From positions 1 through 64,000 of the forward strand of contig CACCAP010000001.1 of NCBI GenBank assembly GCA_902544085.1: a stretch of DNA of 64,000 nt, in the 5' to 3' direction. Source of the DNA: an uncultured Bacteroidota bacterium (lineage in GTDB: Bacteria; Bacteroidota; Bacteroidia; Flavobacteriales; Flavobacteriaceae). The notes beneath the pieces are model-generated. The model was not told the origin of the DNA and ran no database searches. It saw only the letters and a program-made list of their open reading frames with translations. The position numbers and the translations under genes were made by a program. Of this stretch, positions 45,245-53,192 are shown one piece after another. The stretch's first letter is position 1. Each line of letters starts with the position of its first letter.

Positions 45245-45866
45245 TAAAACATATTTCTCCATATTTTTAATATGGCTTGTTCATATTTCAGGATTGCTTG
45301 GGCTATTATTTTATGATTTTATTTTTTTTGCCTCCTTTACGCCAATAAATTTATTTCTAACCAGCCTGCTTCTTATGGTGAACCAAATTAAACTTAAAAG
45401 AGTAGAACTATTATCTATAATTTTAATTTTTTGTACTGGGATATTAGTTGAGTTTCTTGGTGTAAACTATGGGTTATTGTTTGGTGAATATTCATACGGG
45501 AAAAACCTTGGACCCAAATTGTTTGGAGTTCCTATTTTAATTGGAATGAACTGGGTGATTTTAACAGTAATTTCAGGAAGTATTTCAAGCTACATTTCAA
45601 AAGGAAGTAAAATACTATCTATTCTTCTTGGCTCAATCTTAATGCTTTTTATCGACTTTTTTATTGAACCAGTTGCACCAATACTTGACTTTTGGGAGTT
45701 TAAAAACTCAATTGTGCCATTATCAAATTATACTGGATGGTTTATGACTGGATTGATCACTCAACTCCTATACCAATACTTATTTAAAGAAAAGGAATTG
45801 AAGTTTTCACTCAATTTATACCTAGCAATATTAGTTTTCTTTTTGTTTTTAAACTTTAAAATTTAA
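45234..45866 (+). CDS. cruF: Carotenoid 1',2'-hydratase (CruF family)
   Basis: This integral membrane protein of 210 aa has about seven helices and the DUF422/CruF features VEFLGVNYGLLFGEYSYG near residues 72-89, LGPKLFGVPILIGMNWVIL near residues 92-110, and IDFFIEPVAPILDFWEF near residues 140-156, with acidic residues likely to protonate the double bond. It adds water at C-1' of the acyclic end. The start is TTG overlapping the crtD stop by 11 bp, the same arrangement as secA and its downstream gene. Confidence 0.9.
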   Translation: MKINKTYFSIFLIWLVHISGLLGLLFYDFIFFASFTPINLFLTSLLLMVNQIKLKRVELLSIILIFCTGILVEFLGVNYGLLFGEYSYGKNLGPKLFGVPILIGMNWVILTVISGSISSYISKGSKILSILLGSILMLFIDFFIEPVAPILDFWEFKNSIVPLSNYTGWFMTGLITQLLYQYLFKEKELKFSLNLYLAILVFFLFLNFKI

Positions 45867-45885
45867 CTACTTTTTCAGAAATTTA

Positions 45886-48648
45886 TCATTTTACCAAATC
45901 ATATCCTTGGTTAATGCCTTTTTCCATTGCAGGGACACCCCTAACCATCCAAACTGGCTTATTTTCACCCTTTAAATAATGATCAAAGAACTGTTGCATC
46001 CTGATATTAAAATCCTTTCTGTTTTTCATTTTTAGTGGCCAATGCCTTGCATCATTATAGTTTAACAACCAAGATGGTTTTGAAAGACGTCGTAGACTCA
46101 TAAAAAACTCAATACCCTGATACCATGGGACATGCCCATCTTTATCATTATGCATGATCAATAGAGGTGTATTTATTTTATCAATGTTATAAATTGGTGA
46201 GTTTTCAAAATATCTTTGAGGGTATTCCCAAGGACTACCCCCTAACCTACTTTGCGTATGTTCATATTGAAATTGCCTACTCAGGCCAGTATCCCATCTA
46301 ATTCCCCCATATGCACTTACCATGTTAACAACAGGTGCTCCTGACTCAGCTGCTTTAAAAATATCTGTTTTTGTAACCAAATATGCAACTTGATACCCCC
46401 CCCAGCTGTGACCTTGTACTCCAATATTATTTTTGTCTACAAATCCTTTTTCAATTAATGAAGTAATTCCAGGAATGACACAGTTAAAAGCACTTTCGCC
46501 TGGGTAACCTACTCTGTAATACACATCAGGGTTGAAAATCAAATAACCTCTGCTTGTATAAAAACTATAATTAATTGATGACCTGCCCGGATTTGGAGCT
46601 CTATGAGTGTGCAAACCATTAGAACTTTTTTCATAGAAGTTTACTATCATTGGATATTGTTTTGATGGATCAAAATTCTCTGGTTTTATCAATATTCCAG
46701 ATAATTGCATGCCATCTAATGATGACCAAGTAACCAGTTCTGATGTTCCCCAATTATAATCAACTTGTTGTGGATTAGCATTACTAATTAACTTATCAGA
46801 TTCAAACCCTAATTTTGACAATCTAATGTCTGGATATTCAATAAAAGATTGTCTGGTGTAAATTATGTCATCACTTGACCTAGCCTTTTTTGGGGAAGAA
46901 TATCTGTAAGGGCCATCCATAAGCTGTTTACCTTCGCTTTTTTTATGATTAAATTCAAAATAACCTGAATTTTTTGTTGTTTCATTAAATGTGAGCATCA
47001 ATAATTTTTCTGAGGTATCAATAAATTCAACATCATTATTTAATTTAAGAAGCCTGTAAGATGTTTTTGATTCACGACCATTAGTAAGACGTTTAATTTT
47101 TCTATTTTCTGGATTAATTTCCCATATGTCGTAACGGTCATAAACAAGAATAGTGTTGTCATTTTTGGTCCACCCTGCGGACCCATATGAACTTGGGTAA
47201 TTTGGATAATCACTCAGTTCATTATAAAATAACTTACCTTTTGTTAATTCAATGTATTTTGATGTTTTGAGATTGTAAGTATACCATGTGCTATCAACTT
47301 GATTATAACCATATGCGTAATTTCCACTGGGGCTTAGTCTGGCAGCACTAGGATTGCCTTTAATTATAATTTTAGAATCACCATTATTTATATTCCTAAC
47401 AGCCAAATCATGTTTTGAAAAGAGTGCGGTCCATTGAGAACTAAGCTGATATGGTTCAGGATTACTTATCAATGCATAATTATTGTTTCCATTTTCAGAC
47501 GTTATTGAATTTGGAAATTCTTTGGTTGCTATTTGAATTACTTTTTCATCGTTTATATGATAAACGGATTTGAATGACTTTTTTCTGTCATTATTTAATT
47601 GCATCTCTTGAATTGTATACAATCTGGGCTCGTCATAAGTCCATACTTCAACATCAACAATTTCGTCCCTGAGCAGTAATGTATCTTGATAAATTTCTGG
47701 TAATGCTAAACCAAAATAAAGCTTGGTTTCATCATCTGAAAAATTGATTTGACCATCAGGTGAAACCTGATAGCCATCTGGTGAATTATTCCTGTCAAGA
47801 ATTAATTTTAAATCATTTTTTTGATTCCAAGTATATAGTTCCTTATTTCTTTCATATGCTTTTGTAGAATCAGTATCAACAACAAATGCCAAATGTTTTC
47901 CGCTATCACTTAATTCAAGTTTATGATATTTTGTTTTAACATGTGATTCGTAAACATGTTTTGTGGTATTATTACTCAAATCTTTAATGTAGACTCCAGG
48001 TTTTGTTGAATTCTTTTCACCACTAGTTACATATGAAATAAATTTTTCTCCTTTTGAAAATGTGTAATCTAGCACGAATGGAATAGTATCCTCCTTTTCA
48101 GTCTCTAAGTTTCTAATAATGAGTGGGAATCCATTTTTTGAACTTGATTTTTTATTTATTTTCTTTTGTTTTATGGTGTCTTTTGTTTGTTCGTTTGTTA
48201 AATCATAAGTATATGCAAGATATCCTGACCACTTTTCTGGATTTTTATAAGATTTTATATTTGATATTTTAACCAGTGATTTAGTTTGTAAATTAAATAT
48301 TCCGAGAGAATCCATTGGCATTTTATCCTTTTTGACTTTTCTTCTTTTCAACTCTGTGATTGTGTCATTCCACTCTTTAATTGTAAAAATTGCAAATTTA
48401 GAATTGTATGAAAAAACTCCATTTTCAGCACGATCATGTTCAAAAATTAAATTAGCATTTTTGTCTTTTATTTTTAAAAAACTATCCTTCTCACCTCTTT
48501 GCAGTGAATACATTATAAACTCACCACTTGAACTAATTTGTGAATTTTGAATTCTGTTCCAAATATCAAAGTCTTTGTGGTTTAAAACTTTTTTTTGTCC
48601 GTGAATATTTAAAGAGATGATTAATAATATTATTGCAAATTTTTTCAT
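45886..48648 (-). CDS. Exported S9 prolyl oligopeptidase-family peptidase
   Basis: The protein has 920 aa from the ATG at 48648, which opens a signal peptide (KKFAIILLIISLNIHGQ). The frame continues 126 bp upstream, but that stretch is the reverse complement of tRNA-Arg and is not coding. Residues about 30-640 form a beta-propeller-like N-domain. The C-terminal alpha/beta hydrolase has the Ser nucleophile in GHSWGGYQVAYLV, Asp in HNDKDGHVPWYQG and His in YNDARHWP. It cleaves peptides in the periplasm, probably an acylaminoacyl or dipeptidyl peptidase. Confidence 0.92.
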   Translation of the reverse strand: MKKFAIILLIISLNIHGQKKVLNHKDFDIWNRIQNSQISSSGEFIMYSLQRGEKDSFLKIKDKNANLIFEHDRAENGVFSYNSKFAIFTIKEWNDTITELKRRKVKKDKMPMDSLGIFNLQTKSLVKISNIKSYKNPEKWSGYLAYTYDLTNEQTKDTIKQKKINKKSSSKNGFPLIIRNLETEKEDTIPFVLDYTFSKGEKFISYVTSGEKNSTKPGVYIKDLSNNTTKHVYESHVKTKYHKLELSDSGKHLAFVVDTDSTKAYERNKELYTWNQKNDLKLILDRNNSPDGYQVSPDGQINFSDDETKLYFGLALPEIYQDTLLLRDEIVDVEVWTYDEPRLYTIQEMQLNNDRKKSFKSVYHINDEKVIQIATKEFPNSITSENGNNNYALISNPEPYQLSSQWTALFSKHDLAVRNINNGDSKIIIKGNPSAARLSPSGNYAYGYNQVDSTWYTYNLKTSKYIELTKGKLFYNELSDYPNYPSSYGSAGWTKNDNTILVYDRYDIWEINPENRKIKRLTNGRESKTSYRLLKLNNDVEFIDTSEKLLMLTFNETTKNSGYFEFNHKKSEGKQLMDGPYRYSSPKKARSSDDIIYTRQSFIEYPDIRLSKLGFESDKLISNANPQQVDYNWGTSELVTWSSLDGMQLSGILIKPENFDPSKQYPMIVNFYEKSSNGLHTHRAPNPGRSSINYSFYTSRGYLIFNPDVYYRVGYPGESAFNCVIPGITSLIEKGFVDKNNIGVQGHSWGGYQVAYLVTKTDIFKAAESGAPVVNMVSAYGGIRWDTGLSRQFQYEHTQSRLGGSPWEYPQRYFENSPIYNIDKINTPLLIMHNDKDGHVPWYQGIEFFMSLRRLSKPSWLLNYNDARHWPLKMKNRKDFNIRMQQFFDHYLKGENKPVWMVRGVPAMEKGINQGYDLVK

Positions 48649-48680
48649 ACGTATAAATGTAATAAATTCGCAAGAACAAA

Positions 48681-48754
48681 GGCCTCGTAGCATAACTGAA
48701 TAGTGCATCTGATTACGGCTCAGAAGGTTGCAGGTTTGAATCCTGCCGAGGTCA
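48681..48754 (+). tRNA. tRNA-Arg (anticodon ACG)
   Basis: The 74-nt cloverleaf folds completely. The acceptor pairs GGCCTCG with CGAGGTC (one G-T), the D stem is GCAT / GTGC, the anticodon stem is TCTGA / TCAGA around the loop TTACGGC, and the T stem is GCAGG / CCTGC with loop TTTGAAT. The anticodon ACG is at 48715-48717 and reads CGN arginine codons after inosine formation. The discriminator is A and CCA is not encoded. It lies between two leftward genes on the opposite strand. Confidence 0.96.
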
Positions 48755-48755
48755 C

Positions 48756-48795
48756 AAAAAAAGGGAACAAACACGCTTTGTTTGATCCCTTTTTT
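48756..48795. terminator. Bidirectional terminator after tRNA-Arg and the NTF2 lipoprotein pair
   Basis: A hairpin (GGGAACAAAC paired with GTTTGATCCC, one mismatch) is flanked by A7 on the left and T6 on the right, so it can stop transcription from both strands: the rightward tRNA and the leftward lipoprotein operon. Confidence 0.8.
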
Positions 48796-48812
48796 ATTAG
48801 AGTAAAAAGATA

Positions 48813-49319
48813 TTATTGGTTTTGCTCAGCATACATAGCTGCTTCTTTATCAATATCTGTTGTATCAAAATAACATGCTGTAGAAATGATTTTATCACCT
48901 TCCCACTTCCACCAGCAATGGAAATTATTTGTTTGAACTTCACCCGTTATTTTTGATTTTCCAGTCCATTCAGCCCACTGATTTGTGTAAATACTACCAT
49001 CGTTGTAATACATTGTAGTCACCCAAGGTGTCAAATGTTCCATTTCATCATATAGAAGCGAATGAAAATTATACCCTGCAATAATTTCATCATTATTGTA
49101 CTCATCGTTGTTTACATAATGAACACCATCGTCTGAAAAGTAATCTTTAGCAATATCAAAGTTACCTTCTGTGTAGGCTTTTGCAAGTTTTTCGATAATT
49201 ATTGTCTTTTCATCAGTTGCCATCATAAAACCTCCTCTTTCTGATGTATCAAAAGGGATGTCACCGCATGATGTAAAAAATAAAAAGACACTTAATATAA
49301 GTAGAATTGATTGTTTCAT
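48813..49319 (-). CDS. NTF2/SnoaL-like lipoprotein A
   Basis: The 168-aa protein has an SPII signal ending FTSC (Cys18). The rest looks like a single NTF2-like cone domain: an opening helix IEKLAKAYTEGNFDIAKDYF, Trp/aromatic-rich strands (HCWWKWEGDKIISTACYFD) and a short acidic tail. NTF2-like folds bind small hydrophobic ligands or act as enzymes; no activity can be assigned. It follows the next lipoprotein of the same fold by 9 bp and is closed by a terminator. Confidence 0.78.
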   Translation of the reverse strand: MKQSILLILSVFLFFTSCGDIPFDTSERGGFMMATDEKTIIIEKLAKAYTEGNFDIAKDYFSDDGVHYVNNDEYNNDEIIAGYNFHSLLYDEMEHLTPWVTTMYYNDGSIYTNQWAEWTGKSKITGEVQTNNFHCWWKWEGDKIISTACYFDTTDIDKEAAMYAEQNQ

Positions 49320-49328
49320 ATCTTTAAT

Positions 49329-49847
49329 TTATTCTGTTTCTTCAGGAATGTCTTGCCATGATCCAGCATACCTTTGCACTTTTCCGTCTTTGACAGCAAA
49401 TCTTTCAAATTGTCTCCATCTATTTATATTACCTAAAGAATCAGTAAATGTGTAGACAACGTGTGACTTAACCTGCTCCCATCCATTATTAGGGTTTAAA
49501 ACAAGAGAATAAACATGTTTAAGATCAGCATCAACAGACGATCCGTTAGCTGCCCTAACTGAGTCTTGAGTCATGGCTGAACTTTTTACGTATTCAAAAT
49601 CTCTTTGGACTCCATTTCCAAAGTAAAATTTGATTGAGTCTGATGCCAACTGAGTCATTTTTTCAAAATCACGATCATTCCATGCTTTGTCAAAAGTCAT
49701 GGCAATCTCTATACTTTCCTCGGAGCCCAGGGAATATTTGTAATCTTTACCCCACTCATATGTGTTGTACCCAACAGTTGGTGCTTCACATCCAACAATG
49801 AATAATATTATTAACACAGCAAAATATTTAATGTTTAGTTTTTTCAT
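49329..49847 (-). CDS. NTF2/SnoaL-like lipoprotein B
   Basis: The 172-aa protein has an SPII signal ending FIVGC (Cys20). The NTF2-like domain opens with MTFDKAWNDRDFEKMTQLASDS and ends with WRQFERFAVKDGKVQRYAGS, a layout close to limonene-epoxide-hydrolase-like and SnoaL proteins. It leads a two-gene operon with lipoprotein A. Its upstream region has a weaker relative of the shared promoter element (AAGACTTTATT on the minus strand). The function is unknown. Confidence 0.78.
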   Translation of the reverse strand: MKKLNIKYFAVLIILFIVGCEAPTVGYNTYEWGKDYKYSLGSEESIEIAMTFDKAWNDRDFEKMTQLASDSIKFYFGNGVQRDFEYVKSSAMTQDSVRAANGSSVDADLKHVYSLVLNPNNGWEQVKSHVVYTFTDSLGNINRWRQFERFAVKDGKVQRYAGSWQDIPEETE

Positions 49848-49999
49848 AATAAATTAATATTTTTTAAAAATAATGTAAATAATAAAGTCTTAGATTAAGA
49901 AAAATTTAATTTTTCTATTAATTAATGATTTAATAATAATGGATATTGAATAATGAGAATGTAATAACTAACTTCAATTATTAATTTAAAAATCAAAAT

Positions 50000-50713
50000 A
50001 TGAAGAATACAATAATGTTAATAATATTTACTTTGTTTCTCACTGTTTCATTTTCTCAAACACCATCATTTACTGTTTATTACTTCAATGCTGACAGAAG
50101 TAACGAAGGTGAAATCGCAGCTGCCTATGATGATTTTTTTGAAGGAGTTGAGTTTAAATCAGGAGGTGCTTACTTAGAAAGAATGGATAGAGGAAATGTT
50201 GATGGTTCACACAGACTAGTACGTTTTGGAGATACTGAAAACTGGGGTCTGGTTGAATCAAAAACCAGAGAACAATGGGCTAAACACATGAGTGATCTAG
50301 ATCCACTTGTTGAAAGTCGAGGACCTATATACACAGGAAGAATATTAGGATCAAATGGTGTAAACCCTGTAACAAAACCTTACATTCAGATCTATGACCT
50401 TGAAGTTTCCAATCCAGTAAAATGGTTAGCTGCGTTTGCTAAACTTATCGAAGACACTGAAGATTCTTATAATGGAGGAATGGTTGTTTATGGGACTTAT
50501 GATGTTGGTGCTCCAATGGGTGTTAACAGAGATGGTACAGCAACACACTGGGTTGCTCTTGGAGCAGATAATCTGGGTGAACTGATAATGGCAAAAGTGG
50601 AGGGTGAAAAAAAAATAGACGAATGGACAGAATATCATCAGACTAAAGGTGAGACTAAAATCCTAAATCACTACAGCTTAAGGATATTAAAAGATTATGG
50701 ATCATTTAATTAA
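50000..50713 (+). CDS. Exported protein of unknown function, possible tandem alpha/beta-barrel repeats
   Basis: The 237-aa protein has a signal peptide (IMLIIFTLFLTVSFSQ). The mature part seems to have two halves of similar layout: FTVYYFNADRSNEGEI to YTGRIL (about 24-115) and IQIYDLEVSNPVKW to SLRIL (about 127-232). Each has a strand, a helix, a GGayle/GGmvvY strand and a Trp-Gly/aspartate-rich turn (RFGDTENWG / ALGADNLG). This recalls duplicated ABM-type barrels, but similarity is weak. No catalytic residues are evident. It is monocistronic with a strong terminator. Confidence 0.7.
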   Translation: MKNTIMLIIFTLFLTVSFSQTPSFTVYYFNADRSNEGEIAAAYDDFFEGVEFKSGGAYLERMDRGNVDGSHRLVRFGDTENWGLVESKTREQWAKHMSDLDPLVESRGPIYTGRILGSNGVNPVTKPYIQIYDLEVSNPVKWLAAFAKLIEDTEDSYNGGMVVYGTYDVGAPMGVNRDGTATHWVALGADNLGELIMAKVEGEKKIDEWTEYHQTKGETKILNHYSLRILKDYGSFN

Positions 50714-50738
50714 AAATAATTTTTTAATATAAACTAAA

Positions 50739-50768
50739 AGAGGCGAATCAAATTCGCCTCTTTTTTTT
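50739..50768 (+). terminator. Terminator after the exported protein gene
   Basis: A perfect 10-bp stem AGAGGCGAAT / ATTCGCCTCT with a 3-nt loop is followed by eight T. It lies 11 bp before the sulfatase TTG start, so the sulfatase promoter must overlap it or transcription must read through. Confidence 0.9.
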
Positions 50769-50779
50769 ATCTTGAGACT

Positions 50780-52222
50780 TTGAAAAAGGTTTTTTTACTA
50801 TTCTGTTTTATACTTATTTCTTGTGATAATGTAGTAGAAAATAAAAACTTCATTATTGTATTTGTTGATGATATGGGTTATGGTGATATTGCTAGTTATG
50901 GTCATCCTACCATAAGAACACCAAATCTTGACATTATGGCAAGTGAGGGTCAGAAATGGACTCAGTTTTATTCAGCCTCAAGTGTCTGTACGCCCAGCAG
51001 AGCTGCACTTTTGACAGGGAGGTTACCGATTAGAAATGGTATGATTGGAAAAGAACATAGAGTTTTGTTTCCAGACTCTGAATTTGGACTACCCGCAAAT
51101 GAAATTACAATTGCCGAAAAATTAAGAGAAAATGGTTATAAAACAGCCGCAATTGGTAAGTGGCACTTGGGTCATAAGAAAGAATACTTGCCAACTAATC
51201 ATGGTTTTGATTATTATTTTGGTATACCCTATTCCAACGACATGAATATGATTAATGGTGTTACTTGCTGTCCAGGAAAGAATTATTGGGAACAATATCA
51301 GTCTGATGATATAAATTCTGACAATTACAATGTACCAATTATTGAAAACACTCAGATTACTGAAAGACCTGCAAATCAAAAGACAATAACAAAAAGATTT
51401 ACAGACAAGACAATTGATTTTATTGATAAAAATAAAAATGACAATTTCTTTATATACCTAGCTCATAGCATGCCTCATACCCCACTATACGCATCTGAAA
51501 ATTTTTATGGAAAAAGTAAAGCAGGTCTGTACGGTGATGTTATTGAAGAAATAGATTTTAATATGGGTAGAATAATGAAAAAACTCATTGATGAAAATCT
51601 ACATAAAAACACAATAGTTGTATTTACATCAGACAACGGTCCATGGCTTCCATATGATACTCATGGAGGATCGGCTGGACTTTTAAAGGAAGGGAAAGGG
51701 ACAACATGGGAAGGTGGACAAAGAGTACCTGGACTTTTTTGGGGGGGCTCTATAAAGCCTGGTACCATTAGCGATTTAGGCTCAACACTGGACATATTCC
51801 CTACTTTTTTGGATTTTGCTGGAATAGATAATATTAATGATAGAATAATTGATGGGGTAAGCATGAAAAAGACCCTAACAAATCACGTCAGTAGCCAAAG
51901 GAAATCAATCCTATTTTATAGACAGAGGGAAATTTATGCAGCGAGACTTAATGATTTCAAAGCGCATTTTATTACACAAGGTGCGTATGATTACAATGGA
52001 AGTAATCACTACAATGCCAGAGGTTATGTGAGAAGAAATGAGAAGAAAATTTTAGACAAGCCCTTGTTATATAATTTAAACAATGATCCTTCAGAAAAAT
52101 TTAACATTGCAAATCAATATCCTGAGGTTATTGAAAAAATAAAAGAGTTAATCGATGATCATAATAAAAATTTAAATGCACCCATTGACCTACTATTAAA
52201 TAGAACTGGAATTGAATTCTAA
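50780..52222 (+). CDS. S1-family sulfatase, lipoprotein
   Basis: The 480-aa protein has an SPII signal (LISC, Cys15). Metal-binding Asp30-Asp31 in VDDMGYGD and the formylglycine motif CTPSRAALLTGR (Cys70) are intact, as are GKWHLGH and the late FTSDNGPW. The Cys-type signature requires a maturation enzyme that is not in the window. It removes sulfate esters from a carbohydrate or aryl substrate at the cell surface or in the periplasm; the substrate is unknown. The start is TTG, right after the preceding terminator. The nearby GH3 and TonB-dependent receptor suggest use of a sulfated glycan, although no SusD is present. Confidence 0.92.
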   Translation: MKKVFLLFCFILISCDNVVENKNFIIVFVDDMGYGDIASYGHPTIRTPNLDIMASEGQKWTQFYSASSVCTPSRAALLTGRLPIRNGMIGKEHRVLFPDSEFGLPANEITIAEKLRENGYKTAAIGKWHLGHKKEYLPTNHGFDYYFGIPYSNDMNMINGVTCCPGKNYWEQYQSDDINSDNYNVPIIENTQITERPANQKTITKRFTDKTIDFIDKNKNDNFFIYLAHSMPHTPLYASENFYGKSKAGLYGDVIEEIDFNMGRIMKKLIDENLHKNTIVVFTSDNGPWLPYDTHGGSAGLLKEGKGTTWEGGQRVPGLFWGGSIKPGTISDLGSTLDIFPTFLDFAGIDNINDRIIDGVSMKKTLTNHVSSQRKSILFYRQREIYAARLNDFKAHFITQGAYDYNGSNHYNARGYVRRNEKKILDKPLLYNLNNDPSEKFNIANQYPEVIEKIKELIDDHNKNLNAPIDLLLNRTGIEF

Positions 52223-52286
52223 TTGTAATGTTTTTTAATCAATCATTTCTATGATTTTCATACATTTAGTATATTTATAACAGAAT

Positions 52287-53084
52287 ATGAAACTACTAAT
52301 TCAAATCTTTTCTTTACTAATCATTACAAATATTTGTTATGGCCAGAAACAAGAAAACCCTGTTCTTAAAGAACTTAACGAAATAATTTTGAATACCAAG
52401 TTATATGGTGGTTTTTACAATGGGATGACTAGGGAAGACGCAACTAATGAATATGAAACCAATAAGTACAGCAAATATTACAACATCACATTTCCAGGTG
52501 TTAATCACAAATTTAGTTTACAAAACGATCCTAGAGGCTGGGATGGTGTCGGAGAAGGAAAATTAAATCAACAATTGGGCCCGGGAGATAGACTTGGTGA
52601 TCCAAATCTGAGTAGTAAGTTTCAAACCGTTTCAATAATTGAAGTTGAGCTGTTTGGTAAACTTTACTACACACCCAAAGATGGATTGATTGGTGTAAAA
52701 TTGTTTAGCTCAGAAGCTGGCAATTTGAATAACTATAAAGAAAGTCTTAAAGGTATTTTAGATTTTTTAAGTTCTGTCGGATACTCTGACCAAATTAGAG
52801 AGCCGATGTCCATAAATGATAAGAGAAGTAGTGAGCAAAACGATAGTCACAAAAAACTAATCAGGGGAGAATACACCATTAGTGAAGGTTTTTTTAGTGA
52901 TGAAAAATCAATTGATTTGGTTTTCACACTGACAAAGGGTGATCTTAAAATTGATGTTTTACTTCACAATCCAAGCCAATCGAATGGTGGTCAAATTTCT
53001 ATACTAATCTACAACAGTAAAGATTTTGATTATTTTAAACATTTGGAGGGTATAAAAGAAAATATATCCAGTGACTTTGGTTAA
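52287..53084 (+). CDS. Exported protein of unknown function
   Basis: The 265-aa protein has a signal peptide (LLIQIFSLLIITNICYGQ). I do not recognise the family. The mature protein is mixed alpha/beta with YGGFYNGMTREDATNEYE near residues 40-57, GEGKLNQQLGPGDRLGDPN near residues 90-108, and two similar strand-rich ends. It follows the sulfatase by 64 bp, and TACATTTA and TATATTTA boxes stand within 26 bp of its start, so it may have its own promoter. Confidence 0.7.
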   Translation: MKLLIQIFSLLIITNICYGQKQENPVLKELNEIILNTKLYGGFYNGMTREDATNEYETNKYSKYYNITFPGVNHKFSLQNDPRGWDGVGEGKLNQQLGPGDRLGDPNLSSKFQTVSIIEVELFGKLYYTPKDGLIGVKLFSSEAGNLNNYKESLKGILDFLSSVGYSDQIREPMSINDKRSSEQNDSHKKLIRGEYTISEGFFSDEKSIDLVFTLTKGDLKIDVLLHNPSQSNGGQISILIYNSKDFDYFKHLEGIKENISSDFG

Positions 53085-53192
53085 AATAATTTTATAATTT
53101 ATCTTCCAATTATCAGTTTGTTAATTTTTTATAGTTATTTTTAGTAAAACAACTAATTTTTAAGCAAAATTTTATTAATTATGATTGACTAA

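Noticed and set aside
48649-48774. N-terminal extension of the S9 peptidase
   Set aside because: It is the antisense of tRNA-Arg and precedes a normal signal-peptide start.
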